Part shown: positions 40,692 to 53,713 of the stretch, piece after piece
How the letters are laid out: every line of letters begins with the position of its first letter
Position numbering within the stretch: the stretch's first letter is position 1
Assembly: GCF_009363555.1 (NCBI RefSeq)
Contig: NZ_CP045372.1
Location: 248,001 to 312,000, forward strand
DNA length: 64,000 bases
Direction: 5' to 3'
DNA from: Sulfitobacter sp. THAF37
GTDB lineage: Bacteria; Pseudomonadota; Alphaproteobacteria; Rhodobacterales; Rhodobacteraceae
Program-made: the position numbers and the translations under genes
Notes under the pieces: generated by a model
Seen by the model: only the letters and a program-made list of their open reading frames with translations
Told to the model about the DNA's origin: nothing
The model's database searches: none

Positions 40692-41522
40692 TCAGACGCG
40701 CAGCGCCTCTTGCCCGACCGTGTCGAGGAACTGCTTCCAGATCGCCGCTGTCGCGTCGGGATGGGTGATCGGGGCCATGTGGCCCGCGCCCGGAACGATT
40801 GCCTGACGTGCATCCGGAATGCGGGCCACAAGCCCGTCGTTGGCGGCGATGATCGCCGGATCGGCATTCTGCCCCCGCAGCATCAGGGTCGGCACCGCGA
40901 TTGCGTCCACCCCGCCGGGGCGCAGCAGCCCCCTGTCATCCTCGTAAAGCACGCTGCGGCTGCCCGGCACCACGTGAACGCCGCGCACCATCGCCGCGCG
41001 TGTGCGTTCAGGCAGGCTGTCCCAGGAGGGCGCCGCGTCATCGCTCCACATGCCATTGAAGGCCCGCGCGGCCGTTTCCCAGTCGCGGTCCTGCACGGCC
41101 TGGGCGAATGGTTCCGAATGGCTTTCGTAAGACTCGATCGTGTCCGGCGCATCCTGCCGGGAGATGGCAAAGAACACCGGTTCGATCACCGTGAGACTGC
41201 GGACCCTTTCGGGGTAGGACACCGCGATGCGCAGCGCGGTCATGGCGCCAAAGGAATGGCCGATCACATCCATCGGCGCATCGTCCATCGCGCTGGCCGC
41301 CGAGATCACGGCGGTGTCGCTCAGATGGCTGACCTCATCCCAGTCGTCGCTCTTGCCATGACTGGGCATGTCGGGGGCGATCAGCGTGATGTGCCCCGAC
41401 AGCGCCCGGGCAACGCCTGCCCAGGCCCCTCCGAACGCCATGGTGCAATGCAGCGCCAATGCCCGGCGTGCGCCCTTTCCCAGGGTATGCACATGAGTTT
41501 GAAAACCGGGCTGCGCGCTCAC
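40692..41522 (-). CDS. Alpha/beta hydrolase
   Basis: 276 residues. LALHCTMAFGGAW precedes the core, IAPDMPSHGKSDDW is the second-strand loop, and the nucleophile elbow is IGHSFGAMTAL at about residue 98. The acid is in MLRGQNADP and the histidine in GAGHMAPITHP. The start is GTG 41522, overlapping the upstream stop as GTGA, which argues for coupling with the isomerase gene. Its substrate may be connected with the aromatic-type isomerase next to it, but that is inference. Confidence 0.85.
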   Translation of the reverse strand: MSAQPGFQTHVHTLGKGARRALALHCTMAFGGAWAGVARALSGHITLIAPDMPSHGKSDDWDEVSHLSDTAVISAASAMDDAPMDVIGHSFGAMTALRIAVSYPERVRSLTVIEPVFFAISRQDAPDTIESYESHSEPFAQAVQDRDWETAARAFNGMWSDDAAPSWDSLPERTRAAMVRGVHVVPGSRSVLYEDDRGLLRPGGVDAIAVPTLMLRGQNADPAIIAANDGLVARIPDARQAIVPGAGHMAPITHPDATAAIWKQFLDTVGQEALRV

Positions 41523-42115
41523 AGTTTGCCCGCCAGATGCAGGTCCAGATCGCCGATGCGGTCCTGCCCCCAGAACCGCTGTTCCCCCACGATGTAGAAG
41601 GGCGCGCCGAAGACGCCGGCCTCTACTGCCTCTTCCAGATTGCGGGCATAGGTCTCCGCCCCTTCCAGCAGGCCGCTGTCGGCAAGACCCGGATCGAACC
41701 CCGCCTCTGTCAGGCAGGCACGGATCACCTCGTCCTGGGCGATGTCCTTTTCGTCGGCCCAGACCGACCGGGTGATGGCATGGGCCAGCAGGCCAAGATC
41801 GCCGCCCCCCGCGTTCTGCGCCGCGATAAAGGCATAGGCCGCGGGCGCGCCATTGGTCGGCCAATGGGCGGGCTGCAGATGAAACGGCATGTCCAGTTTG
41901 CGCGCCTGGCGCGGCAGTTCCTGTGCGCGGTATTCAATGCGGCTGATGTGGCGCTCCTTGGGCGGGGTACCACCAGTGCGGGAAAAGGCTGCGATGATGT
42001 CGAAGGGTTTGTAGGTGATCGTGGCCCCGTGTTTCTGCGCGACCTCCTCCAGCCGCTGTCCGGCAAGGTAGCAATAGGGGGAAAGTGTCGCAAAATAGTA
42101 GTCGATCCGGGGCAT
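41519..42115 (-). CDS. 2-hydroxychromene-2-carboxylate isomerase family (DsbA-fold) protein
   Basis: A 198-residue kappa-class GST/DsbA-like protein. The N-terminal YYFATLSPYCYLAGQRLEEV carries the catalytic serine in LSPYCYL. TYKPFDIIAAF and the cis-proline loop VFGAPFYIVGEQRFWGQDRI are diagnostic of HCCA isomerases, which act with glutathione in naphthalene breakdown. No other ring-degradation genes are here, so the true substrate may differ. It is the first gene of a two-gene unit with the hydrolase and is divergent from prs. Confidence 0.9.
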   Translation of the reverse strand: MPRIDYYFATLSPYCYLAGQRLEEVAQKHGATITYKPFDIIAAFSRTGGTPPKERHISRIEYRAQELPRQARKLDMPFHLQPAHWPTNGAPAAYAFIAAQNAGGGDLGLLAHAITRSVWADEKDIAQDEVIRACLTEAGFDPGLADSGLLEGAETYARNLEEAVEAGVFGAPFYIVGEQRFWGQDRIGDLDLHLAGKL

Positions 42116-42221
42116 TTGGACTTCCTTGTGGGGTCATAGCTTGGTGGCACCGTAGCTGCGTGCTAAGCGAGGTTCAACGACACGAATCTGTCACACAGCC
42201 GCTGCCACGGAGACCTCCCCC

Positions 42222-43241
42222 ATGCCCCGAACGTCCGAACCCAAGCTGATTTCCGGAAACGCGAACATGCCGCTTGCCAAGGCCATCGCACGGCGGATGT
42301 CGCTGCACCGGGGGGTCAACGTGGGGCTGGTCGATGCACGGGTCGAACGGTTCAACGATGGCGAGATTTTCGTGGAAGTGTTCGAGAACGTGCGCGGCGA
42401 GGACATGTTCATCATCCAGCCCACGTCGAACCCGGCCAACGACAACCTGATGGAACTGCTGATCATGGCGGACGCGCTGCGACGCTCTTCTGCCGCGCGT
42501 GTCACGGCGGTGCTGCCCTATTTCGGCTATGCCCGCCAGGACCGCCGGACCAAGGCGCGCACGCCCATCAGCGCCAAGCTGGTCGCCAACATGCTGGTCG
42601 GCACGGGGATCGAGCGGATCCTGACGATGGATCTGCACGCGGCGCAGATCCAGGGGTTCTTCGACATTCCGGTGGACAACCTTTATGCCTCGCCGGTCTT
42701 CGCGCTGGACATCAAGAACACCTTCAAGGACCGGATGGACGAGCTGATGATCGTCAGCCCCGACGTCGGCGGTGTGGCCCGCGCGCGCGAGCTGGCCAAA
42801 CGGGTGAACGCCCCGCTGGCGATCGTGGACAAGCGGCGCGAGAAAGCCGGCGAAGTGGCCGAGATGACGGTGATCGGCAATGTGACCGACAAGACCTGCC
42901 TGATCGTGGACGACATCTGCGACACCGCCGGGACGCTCTGCAAGGCGGCGGAAGTGCTGCTGGAAAACGGCGCGAAGGAGGTGCATTCCTACATCAGTCA
43001 CGGGGTCATGTCCGGCCCGGCGGTGGAACGCGTGACCAAGTCGGTGATGAAGTCGCTGGTGATCACCGACAGTATCCAGCCTTCCGATAACGTCAGGAAC
43101 GCCACGAACATCCGCATCGTGCCGACCGCCCCGATCTTTGCCCAGGCGATCCTGAACATCTGGAACGGCACATCGGTATCGTCACTGTTCGAGGCCGACA
43201 CGCTGGGTCCGATCTATGACGGGATGTATGCGGCTGAATAG
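42222..43241 (+). CDS. prs: Ribose-phosphate pyrophosphokinase
   Basis: A 339-residue enzyme making PRPP from ribose 5-phosphate and ATP for nucleotide, histidine and tryptophan synthesis. The ATP-site [40 protein letters not shown] and [12 protein letters not shown] are conserved. The PRPP loop [14 protein letters not shown] is also present. It is slightly longer than E. coli Prs (315), as usual in Rhodobacterales. GGAGA precedes the ATG. Confidence 0.97.
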   Translation: MPRTSEPKLISGNANMPLAKAIARRMSLHRGVNVGLVDARVERFNDGEIFVEVFENVRGEDMFIIQPTSNPANDNLMELLIMADALRRSSAARVTAVLPYFGYARQDRRTKARTPISAKLVANMLVGTGIERILTMDLHAAQIQGFFDIPVDNLYASPVFALDIKNTFKDRMDELMIVSPDVGGVARARELAKRVNAPLAIVDKRREKAGEVAEMTVIGNVTDKTCLIVDDICDTAGTLCKAAEVLLENGAKEVHSYISHGVMSGPAVERVTKSVMKSLVITDSIQPSDNVRNATNIRIVPTAPIFAQAILNIWNGTSVSSLFEADTLGPIYDGMYAAE

Positions 43242-43305
43242 CCCCTTCCCGACCGTGGCACCGGCGGTGATCGGTGCGATTGAGGTATTTTTGGCATAAA
43301 GAAGA

Positions 43306-43576
43306 CTAGGTCGTGTTGGCATTCATTTTCGCCCACCCGTTTCAGTCCAAAATTGCTCAGTTCCAGGCAAGAGCGCGTAGGAATAGCCAGCTATTTCAAG
43401 CTCTCTTAACGCAGAAATGGGCAATTTTGGCGAAACCCCTTCGGGGCGCGGCGGATTTTGCCTCTGCCATCCCGGATGTTCGCTTCCAATGATCACATTG
43501 CTGCGCTCACATCAGGGCGCCAGCGGCAAAATCCGTCTCGCGCGCGTGGTCGACAATGAATATCAACACGACCTAG
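43306..43576. mobile_element. 271-bp inverted-repeat (MITE-like) intergenic element
   Basis: Both ends are 26-bp inverted repeats with 23 matches (43306-43331 against 43551-43576); the outer 13 bp, CTAGGTCGTGTTG, are perfect. The terminal CTAG may be a duplicated target. Inside, 10-bp arms CCAAAATTGC/GCAATTTTGG (43347-43356, 43421-43430) enclose a smaller hairpin AATAGC/GCTATT (43382-43395), followed by CCCCTTCGGGG. There is no reading frame for a transposase. I associate this sequence with a repeated intergenic element of roseobacter genomes. It fills the gap between prs and the lectin gene. Confidence 0.8.
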
Positions 43577-43613
43577 GGACAGCGCCCTGAGAATGCGGCG
43601 GATGCCTGTGCCC

Positions 43614-43964
43614 TCAGGCGATGTCCCAGTCGCTTTCGTCGCTCAACTGGCCGATGGCGATCCACGAGATGCGCATGCGCGCAACCCGCGTGTCGCCCCA
43701 TGTTCTGAATACCATGTCAAAGCCCGATTTCGTGACAGATTCCGCGGTGATGTCCGCCCGCATGATGGTGGCGGCATCGAGATCCCAGAGCGACGGGGAC
43801 AGCTGCACCGTCGGCGGCTCAAGGTAGGGTTCGGAAAAACGGATGTGGCGCCTGCGTTCGCGCTGGCCCCGGCCGGTCCACATCGCGCCGCCGTCCTCGT
43901 AATCGGAGAACAGGGTGACATCGCCACTGTCCACGCCGGTGGTATGACTTCTCAATCTCTTCAT
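43614..43964 (-). CDS. H-type lectin domain protein
   Basis: A 116-residue single-domain protein. VQLSPSLWDLDAATIMRADI then SVTKSGFDMVFRTWGDTRVARMRISWIAIG matches the H-type (discoidin/Helix agglutinin) lectin domain, which binds N-acetylgalactosamine-like sugars in eukaryotic members. No signal peptide is present (MKRLRSHTTGVDSGDV). Bacterial copies are found in phage-derived and roseobacter genomes; the function is unknown. It lies 37 bp beyond the inverted-repeat element and about 130 bp downstream of the atp operon. Confidence 0.85.
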   Translation of the reverse strand: MKRLRSHTTGVDSGDVTLFSDYEDGGAMWTGRGQRERRRHIRFSEPYLEPPTVQLSPSLWDLDAATIMRADITAESVTKSGFDMVFRTWGDTRVARMRISWIAIGQLSDESDWDIA

Positions 43965-44048
43965 GTGCCAGTTATGACCTGAAAACCACGCCGATCAAAG
44001 ACGCATAATGCACTGGGGTTTCACCATATTTTCCGCAGCGCGGCAAAG

Positions 44049-44072
44049 AAAAAGCCCCGCCGGGGCGGGGCT
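44049..44072 (-). terminator. Rho-independent terminator of the atp operon
   Basis: On the minus strand a perfect 8-bp stem AGCCCCGC/GCGGGGCT with a 4-base loop is followed by a T5 tract, 24 bases after the atpC stop. Confidence 0.88.
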
Positions 44073-44095
44073 GTTCCAATCTTCCAAGGGAAGGA

Positions 44096-44533
44096 TCAGA
44101 GGTTGGGCTGTTTCGACGAAAGCCCGATCTCGTCACCGACCGCGACCATGTCGGAGAGCAGCTTGGCCGCGTCATCGACCGGTCCCGGTTCGTTTTCAAA
44201 GACTTCCTTGGCCTTGGTGTAGGTGTGCTGCGCCTCTTCGATCATCTCGTCGAGGTGTTCCTGCGTCATGTCGCCACGCGGGACCGCACGCTCTGCCAGG
44301 ACAGAGACGCCCTGGCTGCTGATCTCTGCGAAGCCGCCGGTAACAACATATTCCGAGGTGCCCTCCGGCCCCTCGACCGAAAGGACGCCGGGGCGCAGCG
44401 TGGTGATGGTCGGGGCATGCCCCGCCATCGCCGTCATGTCGCCATCGGCACCGGGAATCTGCACGGAGGTGACCTGCAAGGAGGCCAGCCGCCGCTCCGG
44501 CGACACGAGATCGAATTGCAATGTGTCTGCCAT
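44096..44533 (-). CDS. atpC: ATP synthase F1 epsilon subunit
   Basis: A 145-residue protein. The N-terminal beta-sandwich starts [18 protein letters not shown] and includes [20 protein letters not shown]. The C-terminal helices are the regulatory hairpin ([16 protein letters not shown]). It links the F1 rotor to the c-ring and can inhibit hydrolysis. It is the last gene of atpHAGDC, followed by a terminator. Confidence 0.96.
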   Translation of the reverse strand: MADTLQFDLVSPERRLASLQVTSVQIPGADGDMTAMAGHAPTITTLRPGVLSVEGPEGTSEYVVTGGFAEISSQGVSVLAERAVPRGDMTQEHLDEMIEEAQHTYTKAKEVFENEPGPVDDAAKLLSDMVAVGDEIGLSSKQPNL

Positions 44534-44546
44534 CAGTCAGGCTCCC

Positions 44547-46866
<2,320 letters not shown>

Positions 46867-46880
46867 TGGCTTATCTCTCC

Positions 46881-48419
<1,539 letters not shown>

Positions 48420-48986
48420 TTATCCGACCTCTTTCATTACGTTCTGGAGGGAATTGAGCTTCGAGCGGATCGACGTGTCGATCATCTTGGAGCCCACTTT
48501 GACGATAAGACCGCCGATGAGGCTTTCATCAACGGTCGTTTGAAGCGTTACGGTCTTGCCGGTATTGGCGGTCAGCGACTTGGCAAGTTTGTCGGACTGC
48601 GTCTTGGTCAGCGCCTTGGCCGAAATCACGTCAGCGACGACTTCGCCCTTGTCATCGGCGATCCGGGCGCGCAGCGTCTTGATCAGCTGCGGCAGGACGA
48701 AAAGGCGGCGTTTGGTCGCCATCAGCGCCAGCGTGTTCGCCATGATCCCCGACAGGCTCATCTTTTTCGCGATGGCCTCGATCGCCTGGCCCTGCTGGGC
48801 GCGGGTGTAGACAGGCGAGCTGATCAGATCGCGAAAATCTTCGCTGTCGTTCAGGGCGTCGCTCAGCGCATCGAGATCGGATTCGATGTCTTTGACCTTG
48901 TCGCCGTCCTTGGCCAGATCATAGACCGCTGACGCGTAACGCTGTGCGATACCGGTGGAAATCGAAGCTGTTTCGGACACGTCCAT
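48420..48986 (-). CDS. atpH: ATP synthase F1 delta subunit
   Basis: A 188-residue stator connector between F1 and the b subunits. IAQRYASAVYDLAKDGDKV and ALMATKRRLFVLPQLIKTL are followed by the C-terminal LIGGLIVKVGSKMIDTSIRSKL, as in the OSCP/delta family. It is the first gene of the F1 operon. The F0 genes are not in the window, in keeping with the split F1 and F0 operons of alphaproteobacteria. Confidence 0.97.
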   Translation of the reverse strand: MDVSETASISTGIAQRYASAVYDLAKDGDKVKDIESDLDALSDALNDSEDFRDLISSPVYTRAQQGQAIEAIAKKMSLSGIMANTLALMATKRRLFVLPQLIKTLRARIADDKGEVVADVISAKALTKTQSDKLAKSLTANTGKTVTLQTTVDESLIGGLIVKVGSKMIDTSIRSKLNSLQNVMKEVG

Positions 48987-49568
48987 CCTCTCAAAAGTCT
49001 GTCCGGATATGCGAAAGAAGTCGCGTCACCGGGTCGTTGGCGCGGCTTGAATAGTCTCAAGACGTCAAAATCAGGGGCGATGTAGCAGGAAGGTTCCCAG
49101 CCCGCAACACAGTATAGTGCGACGTTATGGCCCGGATACACCATTATTTATGACGTGCATGGAACTTTGCGACTTTTTCGGGATGGAGCCAGCCTCTCTG
49201 GTTGACCCCGGCCAGGAGGCCGAATCCCTTCGAGAGGACCGGGCACGCGCTTTGCGCAGGGTGTTGCTGTCACGTCAGGATACAGACAGTCCTTGAGTAT
49301 CAGGCGTTATTGTTTCGTATTACGCAACTATCAGCCCAGTTGGATATGGCACCTGATACCCCGTCGCTGACACGGTGCCTTGGCCCTTTTTGCCATTGTC
49401 CCAAGATCAAGTCCCGGGGGGGCTTGAGGAGACGACAGCGACCCAGACGCAACCTTCGGCATGATCCTCCCGACAACCGGGGCGCGGCAGATCTGCACGA
49501 TTCGGCTGTCGGCTGTGGCGGGACGAAAGATTGCCTCGATCGTCATCATCGCCCCCGCCGGAGGAGCG
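48987..49568. other. 582-bp intergenic region upstream of atpH
   Basis: It must contain the atp operon promoter; a TATACT hexamer reads on the minus strand at 49116-49111, but no matching -35 is clear. A 48-codon frame with ATG 49150 and TGA ending at 49296 (protein begins MTCMELCDFFGMEPAS) is possible but has no strong ribosome-binding site. A minus-strand frame at 49331-49549 is also unsupported. I see no recognisable gene. Confidence 0.5.
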
Positions 49569-50324
49569 TCAGGCCCGGTGCGCGCGGGCGCTGCCCACGG
49601 CAGGTTCAGTCAGACCGTCCAGCACGCTGACACGCTTGCGCTGCCTCTGGGTCCGGCCCTTGGGCGGATAGACCTGCTTGGTCGCCTCCACCATGAAAGC
49701 GCCGCCCGCGAGGATCGTGGGCGTGTGGCGGCCGAAGCGTTCGAACAGGCCTGCGGACTTCATCCAGATCCGCTGCTGCGACGGTATCTGGTAGAGCGCG
49801 CCCACCTGCCGCTCGGGGATGAACTGATGCCTGCGCAGCTGCGCGTCCAGCTGCCCCGGCGAATACGGCCGCCCGTAGCCAAACGGCGTCCGGTCCCGTC
49901 GCGCCCAGAGGCCCGCGCGGTTCGGCACGATGAACAGCGCCTTGCCCCCCGGCCCCAGCACCCGCCAGCATTCCTCCAGCAGGTCCGAGGGCCGCTCGGA
50001 CGTCTCAAGCCCGTGCAGCAGCACCAGCTTGTCCACGCGCCCGGTCTCCAGCGGCCAGAGGGTTTCTTCGGTCAGGACCGAGGTATTGGGCATGCCCGCG
50101 GGCCACGGCATGACGCCCTGTGGCGCGGGCATCAGCGTCATCACCCGCCGCGCCTCGGCCAGATAGGGCCGCAGCAGGGGCGCGGCGAAACCAAAGCCGA
50201 CCACGGTCTGCCCCTTGGCCTCCGGCCAGAGGCCCAGCATTCGGGTCCGCAACGATTTCTGCGCGGCCCGCCCGAGCGTGCTGCGGTAGTAGAAGTTGCG
50301 CAGGTCCTGGACATCAAGATGCAT
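49569..50324 (-). CDS. Class I SAM-dependent methyltransferase
   Basis: 251 residues. [20 protein letters not shown] at the N-terminus and [20 protein letters not shown] as a degenerate SAM loop come first. [20 protein letters not shown] then [19 protein letters not shown] follow, with the order of a methyltransferase-11-type domain. The C-terminal tail is basic ([15 protein letters not shown]). The glycine-rich loop is unusual (GFGFAAPLL instead of GxGxG). It is divergent from gloB, a neighbourhood I recall from other Rhodobacterales. Substrate unknown. Confidence 0.85.
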   Translation of the reverse strand: MHLDVQDLRNFYYRSTLGRAAQKSLRTRMLGLWPEAKGQTVVGFGFAAPLLRPYLAEARRVMTLMPAPQGVMPWPAGMPNTSVLTEETLWPLETGRVDKLVLLHGLETSERPSDLLEECWRVLGPGGKALFIVPNRAGLWARRDRTPFGYGRPYSPGQLDAQLRRHQFIPERQVGALYQIPSQQRIWMKSAGLFERFGRHTPTILAGGAFMVEATKQVYPPKGRTQRQRKRVSVLDGLTEPAVGSARAHRA

Positions 50325-50388
50325 TGCAGCCCATCGCGGTGAGTGTCACTCTGGTTCTGACCTTATCAACAGGAAAGAGGAATACACC

Positions 50389-51156
50389 ATGCCCTTTGAT
50401 CTGATTACCGTTCCCTGCCTGTCTGACAATTACGCCTATCTCCTGCATGACCGGAAAACCGGCGAGACCGCCTGCATTGACGTGCCGGAGGCCGGACCGA
50501 TCAAGGCGGCGCTGGAGGATCACGGCTGGACCTTGTCGCAGGTCTGGCTGACGCACCATCACTGGGATCATGTGGACGGGTTGTCCGACCTGCTGGCCGA
50601 CCACCATGCGTCGGTCGTGGGGGCGGCTGCGGACGCGCACCGGATGCCGGAACTGAACGTGTCGGTCAAGGAAGGCGACACCGTGAAACTGGGCGATCTG
50701 TCGGCACGGGTGATCGACGTGTCCGGGCATACCGTGGGCCATATCGCCTTTTACGTCGAAGCCGCCAACGCCGCCTTTACCGCCGACAGCCTGATGGCAC
50801 TGGGCTGTGGCCGCCTGTTCGAGGGAACGCCGCAGCAGATGTGGGGCTCCATGCAGAAGCTGATGGAACTGCCTGCCGAGACCACCATTTGCTCTGGCCA
50901 CGAATATACCGCATCCAACGCGAAATTCGCGCTGACCGTTGATCCGGAGAACTCAGCACTTATATCCAGGGCTGAAGCCGTCGAAGATGCCCGCGCCAAG
51001 GGCGTGCCGACGGTGCCGTCGAAACTTTCAACCGAACTCGAAACCAATCCCTTTCTGCGCCCCGCCGACCCCGGCATCCGCGCGACACTGGGGATGCCGG
51101 ACGCCTCTGACAGCGATGTGTTTGCGGAAATCCGCAGGCGCAAGGACGACTTCTGA
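50389..51156 (+). CDS. gloB: Hydroxyacylglutathione hydrolase (glyoxalase II)
   Basis: A 255-residue metallo-beta-lactamase-fold enzyme hydrolysing S-lactoylglutathione to lactate and glutathione in methylglyoxal detoxification. The metal motif THHHWDHVDGL, SGHTVGHIAFY and CSGHEYTASNAKFAL supply the histidines. The C-terminal domain ends NPFLRPADPGIRATLG. ATG 50389 follows AGGAAAGAGG and gives MPFDLITVPCLSDNYAYLL, the normal start. Confidence 0.95.
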   Translation: MPFDLITVPCLSDNYAYLLHDRKTGETACIDVPEAGPIKAALEDHGWTLSQVWLTHHHWDHVDGLSDLLADHHASVVGAAADAHRMPELNVSVKEGDTVKLGDLSARVIDVSGHTVGHIAFYVEAANAAFTADSLMALGCGRLFEGTPQQMWGSMQKLMELPAETTICSGHEYTASNAKFALTVDPENSALISRAEAVEDARAKGVPTVPSKLSTELETNPFLRPADPGIRATLGMPDASDSDVFAEIRRRKDDF

Positions 51157-51391
51157 CACCAAAGCGAGAGGCCCGCGGCGACACGCCTGCGGGGCCGCAC
51201 GAGGTCCGTCAGCAATCCTGCCGCTTCTGACGCCAAAACACCGCGATCACGGCCTTTGTGAAGAAAATTCTCTAGAAAATGCTTGAAGCTGCGCCATGAT
51301 CAACCAAACTCTAACAGTATGAGGCCATGGTCGGACCGGGGCCCTGTTATTCCACAGCACCCAGCCGACCCCGATCGAAAAGGAGCACCTC

Positions 51392-53713
51392 GTGCCTTCA
51401 TTCTCTAATACGCTTGAGCAAGCAATCCATGCCGCGCTGGCCCTGGCCAACGCCCGGCGGCACGAATTCGCGACCCTTGAACACCTTCTCCTGGCCCTGA
51501 TCGACGAACCCGACGCCGTTCAGGTGATGAAGGCATGTTCGGTCGATGTTTCGGAACTGCGCGACACACTGGTCGAATTCGTGGACGAGGACCTGAGCAA
51601 CCTCGTCACCGATGTCGACGGATCAGAAGCCGTGCCGACCGCCGCCTTCCAGCGCGTGATTCAGCGCGCCGCAATCCATGTCCAGTCATCTGGCCGAACC
51701 GAAGTGACGGGCGCGAACGTGCTGGTCGCCATCTTTGCCGAGCGTGAATCGAACGCCGCCTACTTCCTGCAGGAACAGGACATGACCCGCTACGATGCGG
51801 TGAACTACATCGCGCACGGCGTGGCCAAGGACCCCGCCTATGGCGAACAGCGCCCCGTTGCGGGGGCCCCCGAGCACGAGGAAGAGGCCCAGGGCGTCAC
51901 CGAGGGCGACAAGAAGGAATCCGCGCTGGCAAAGTACTGCGTGGATCTGAACGCGAAATCCCGCGAGGGCGACATCGACCCGCTGATCGGCCGCGAGTCC
52001 GAGGTGGAGCGTTGCATCCAGGTGCTGTGCCGCCGCCGCAAGAACAACCCGCTGCTGGTGGGCGACCCCGGCGTGGGCAAGACCGCCATCGCCGAGGGGC
52101 TGGCACGCAAGATCGTGGCCGGCGAAACCCCCGAGGTGCTTTCCAAGACCACCATCTACTCTCTCGACATGGGCGCGCTGCTGGCCGGTACACGCTATCG
52201 CGGCGATTTCGAGGAGCGGCTGAAGGCCGTCGTGGCCGAGCTGGAAGAGCACAAGGACGCGGTGTTGTTCATCGACGAAATCCACACGGTGATCGGTGCC
52301 GGGGCCACGTCGGGCGGCGCGATGGACGCGTCCAACCTGCTTAAACCCGCATTGGCGGGCGGCAAGCTGCGCACAATGGGATCCACCACCTACAAGGAGT
52401 TCCGCCAGCACTTCGAGAAGGACCGCGCGCTGAGCCGCCGCTTCCAGAAGATCGACGTCAACGAGCCTTCGGTGGAAGATGCCACCAAGATCCTCAAGGG
52501 TCTGAAACCCTATTTCGAGGAGCACCACAGCGTCAAATACACCACCGACGCGATCAAGACTTCGGTTGAGCTGGCACACCGCTACATCAACGACCGCAAA
52601 CTGCCCGACAGCGCCATCGACGTAATCGACGAGGCCGGAGCGGCACAGCATCTGGTCGCCGCCTCCAAGCGGCGCAAGACCATCGGCACCAAGGAGGTCG
52701 AGGCCGTCGTGGCCAAGATTGCCCGCATCCCGCCCAAGAACGTGTCCAAGGACGACGTGGTGGTGCTGAAGGACCTGGAATCGTCGCTCAAGCGCGTGGT
52801 CTTTGGCCAGGACAAGGCGATCGAGGCGCTGTCATCTGCCATCAAACTGGCCCGCGCGGGCCTGCGCGAACCCGAAAAGCCCATCGGCAACTACCTTTTT
52901 GCCGGGCCGACCGGTGTGGGCAAGACGGAAGTGGCCAAACAGCTGGCGGATACGCTGGGGGTCGAATTGCTGCGCTTCGACATGTCCGAGTACATGGAGA
53001 AACATGCGGTGTCGCGTCTCATCGGCGCACCTCCGGGCTACGTCGGCTTTGACCAGGGCGGCATGCTGACCGACGGTGTCGATCAGCACCCGCACTGCGT
53101 GCTGCTGCTGGACGAGATGGAAAAGGCGCACCCGGATGTCTACAACATCCTGCTGCAGGTCATGGATCACGGCAAGCTGACCGATCACAACGGCCGGACC
53201 GTCGATTTCCGCAACGTGGTGCTGATCATGACCTCGAATGCCGGGGCGACCGAACAGGCGAAGGAAGCGATCGGCTTTGGCCGCGACCGCCGCACAGGCG
53301 AGGATACCGCCGCGATCGAGCGGACCTTCACACCTGAATTCCGCAACCGTCTGGACGCCGTGATCAGCTTTGGTCCGCTGCCGAAAGAGGTGATCCTGCG
53401 GGTGGTTGAAAAGTTCGTGCTGCAACTCGAAGCGCAGCTGATGGACCGCAACGTGACCATCGAGCTGAGCAAGAAAGCGGCAGAGTGGCTGGCCGACAAG
53501 GGCTACGACGACAAGATGGGTGCGCGCCCGCTGGGCCGCGTGATCCAGGAGCACATCAAGAAGCCCCTGGCCGAGGAACTGCTGTTCGGCAAACTGGCCA
53601 AGGGCGGCCTGGTGAAGGTCGGCGTCAAGAAGGGCGAACTGGACCTTCAGATCGTCAGCCCGGAAAACCCGCGCCTGTCGGGGAACAAACCGCCGCTTCT
53701 GACAGCGGAATGA
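51392..53713 (+). CDS. clpA: ATP-dependent Clp protease ATP-binding subunit ClpA
   Basis: A 773-residue AAA+ unfoldase that feeds ClpP. The N-domain (1-145) binds ClpS and begins [23 protein letters not shown] module 1 has [13 protein letters not shown] from residue 224, and AAA module 2 has [13 protein letters not shown] from residue 505. The ClpP-binding IGF loop is in [11 protein letters not shown]. The start is GTG 51392 with AAGGAG seven bases upstream. No clpS gene lies next to it, unlike the usual clpS-clpA order. Its stop overlaps the M23 peptidase start (ATGA). Confidence 0.97.
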   Translation: MPSFSNTLEQAIHAALALANARRHEFATLEHLLLALIDEPDAVQVMKACSVDVSELRDTLVEFVDEDLSNLVTDVDGSEAVPTAAFQRVIQRAAIHVQSSGRTEVTGANVLVAIFAERESNAAYFLQEQDMTRYDAVNYIAHGVAKDPAYGEQRPVAGAPEHEEEAQGVTEGDKKESALAKYCVDLNAKSREGDIDPLIGRESEVERCIQVLCRRRKNNPLLVGDPGVGKTAIAEGLARKIVAGETPEVLSKTTIYSLDMGALLAGTRYRGDFEERLKAVVAELEEHKDAVLFIDEIHTVIGAGATSGGAMDASNLLKPALAGGKLRTMGSTTYKEFRQHFEKDRALSRRFQKIDVNEPSVEDATKILKGLKPYFEEHHSVKYTTDAIKTSVELAHRYINDRKLPDSAIDVIDEAGAAQHLVAASKRRKTIGTKEVEAVVAKIARIPPKNVSKDDVVVLKDLESSLKRVVFGQDKAIEALSSAIKLARAGLREPEKPIGNYLFAGPTGVGKTEVAKQLADTLGVELLRFDMSEYMEKHAVSRLIGAPPGYVGFDQGGMLTDGVDQHPHCVLLLDEMEKAHPDVYNILLQVMDHGKLTDHNGRTVDFRNVVLIMTSNAGATEQAKEAIGFGRDRRTGEDTAAIERTFTPEFRNRLDAVISFGPLPKEVILRVVEKFVLQLEAQLMDRNVTIELSKKAAEWLADKGYDDKMGARPLGRVIQEHIKKPLAEELLFGKLAKGGLVKVGVKKGELDLQIVSPENPRLSGNKPPLLTAE

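Noticed and set aside
49202..49630. 142-codon plus-strand frame
   Set aside because: Runs into the antisense of the methyltransferase gene, has Arg/Pro-rich shadow composition and no family pattern.
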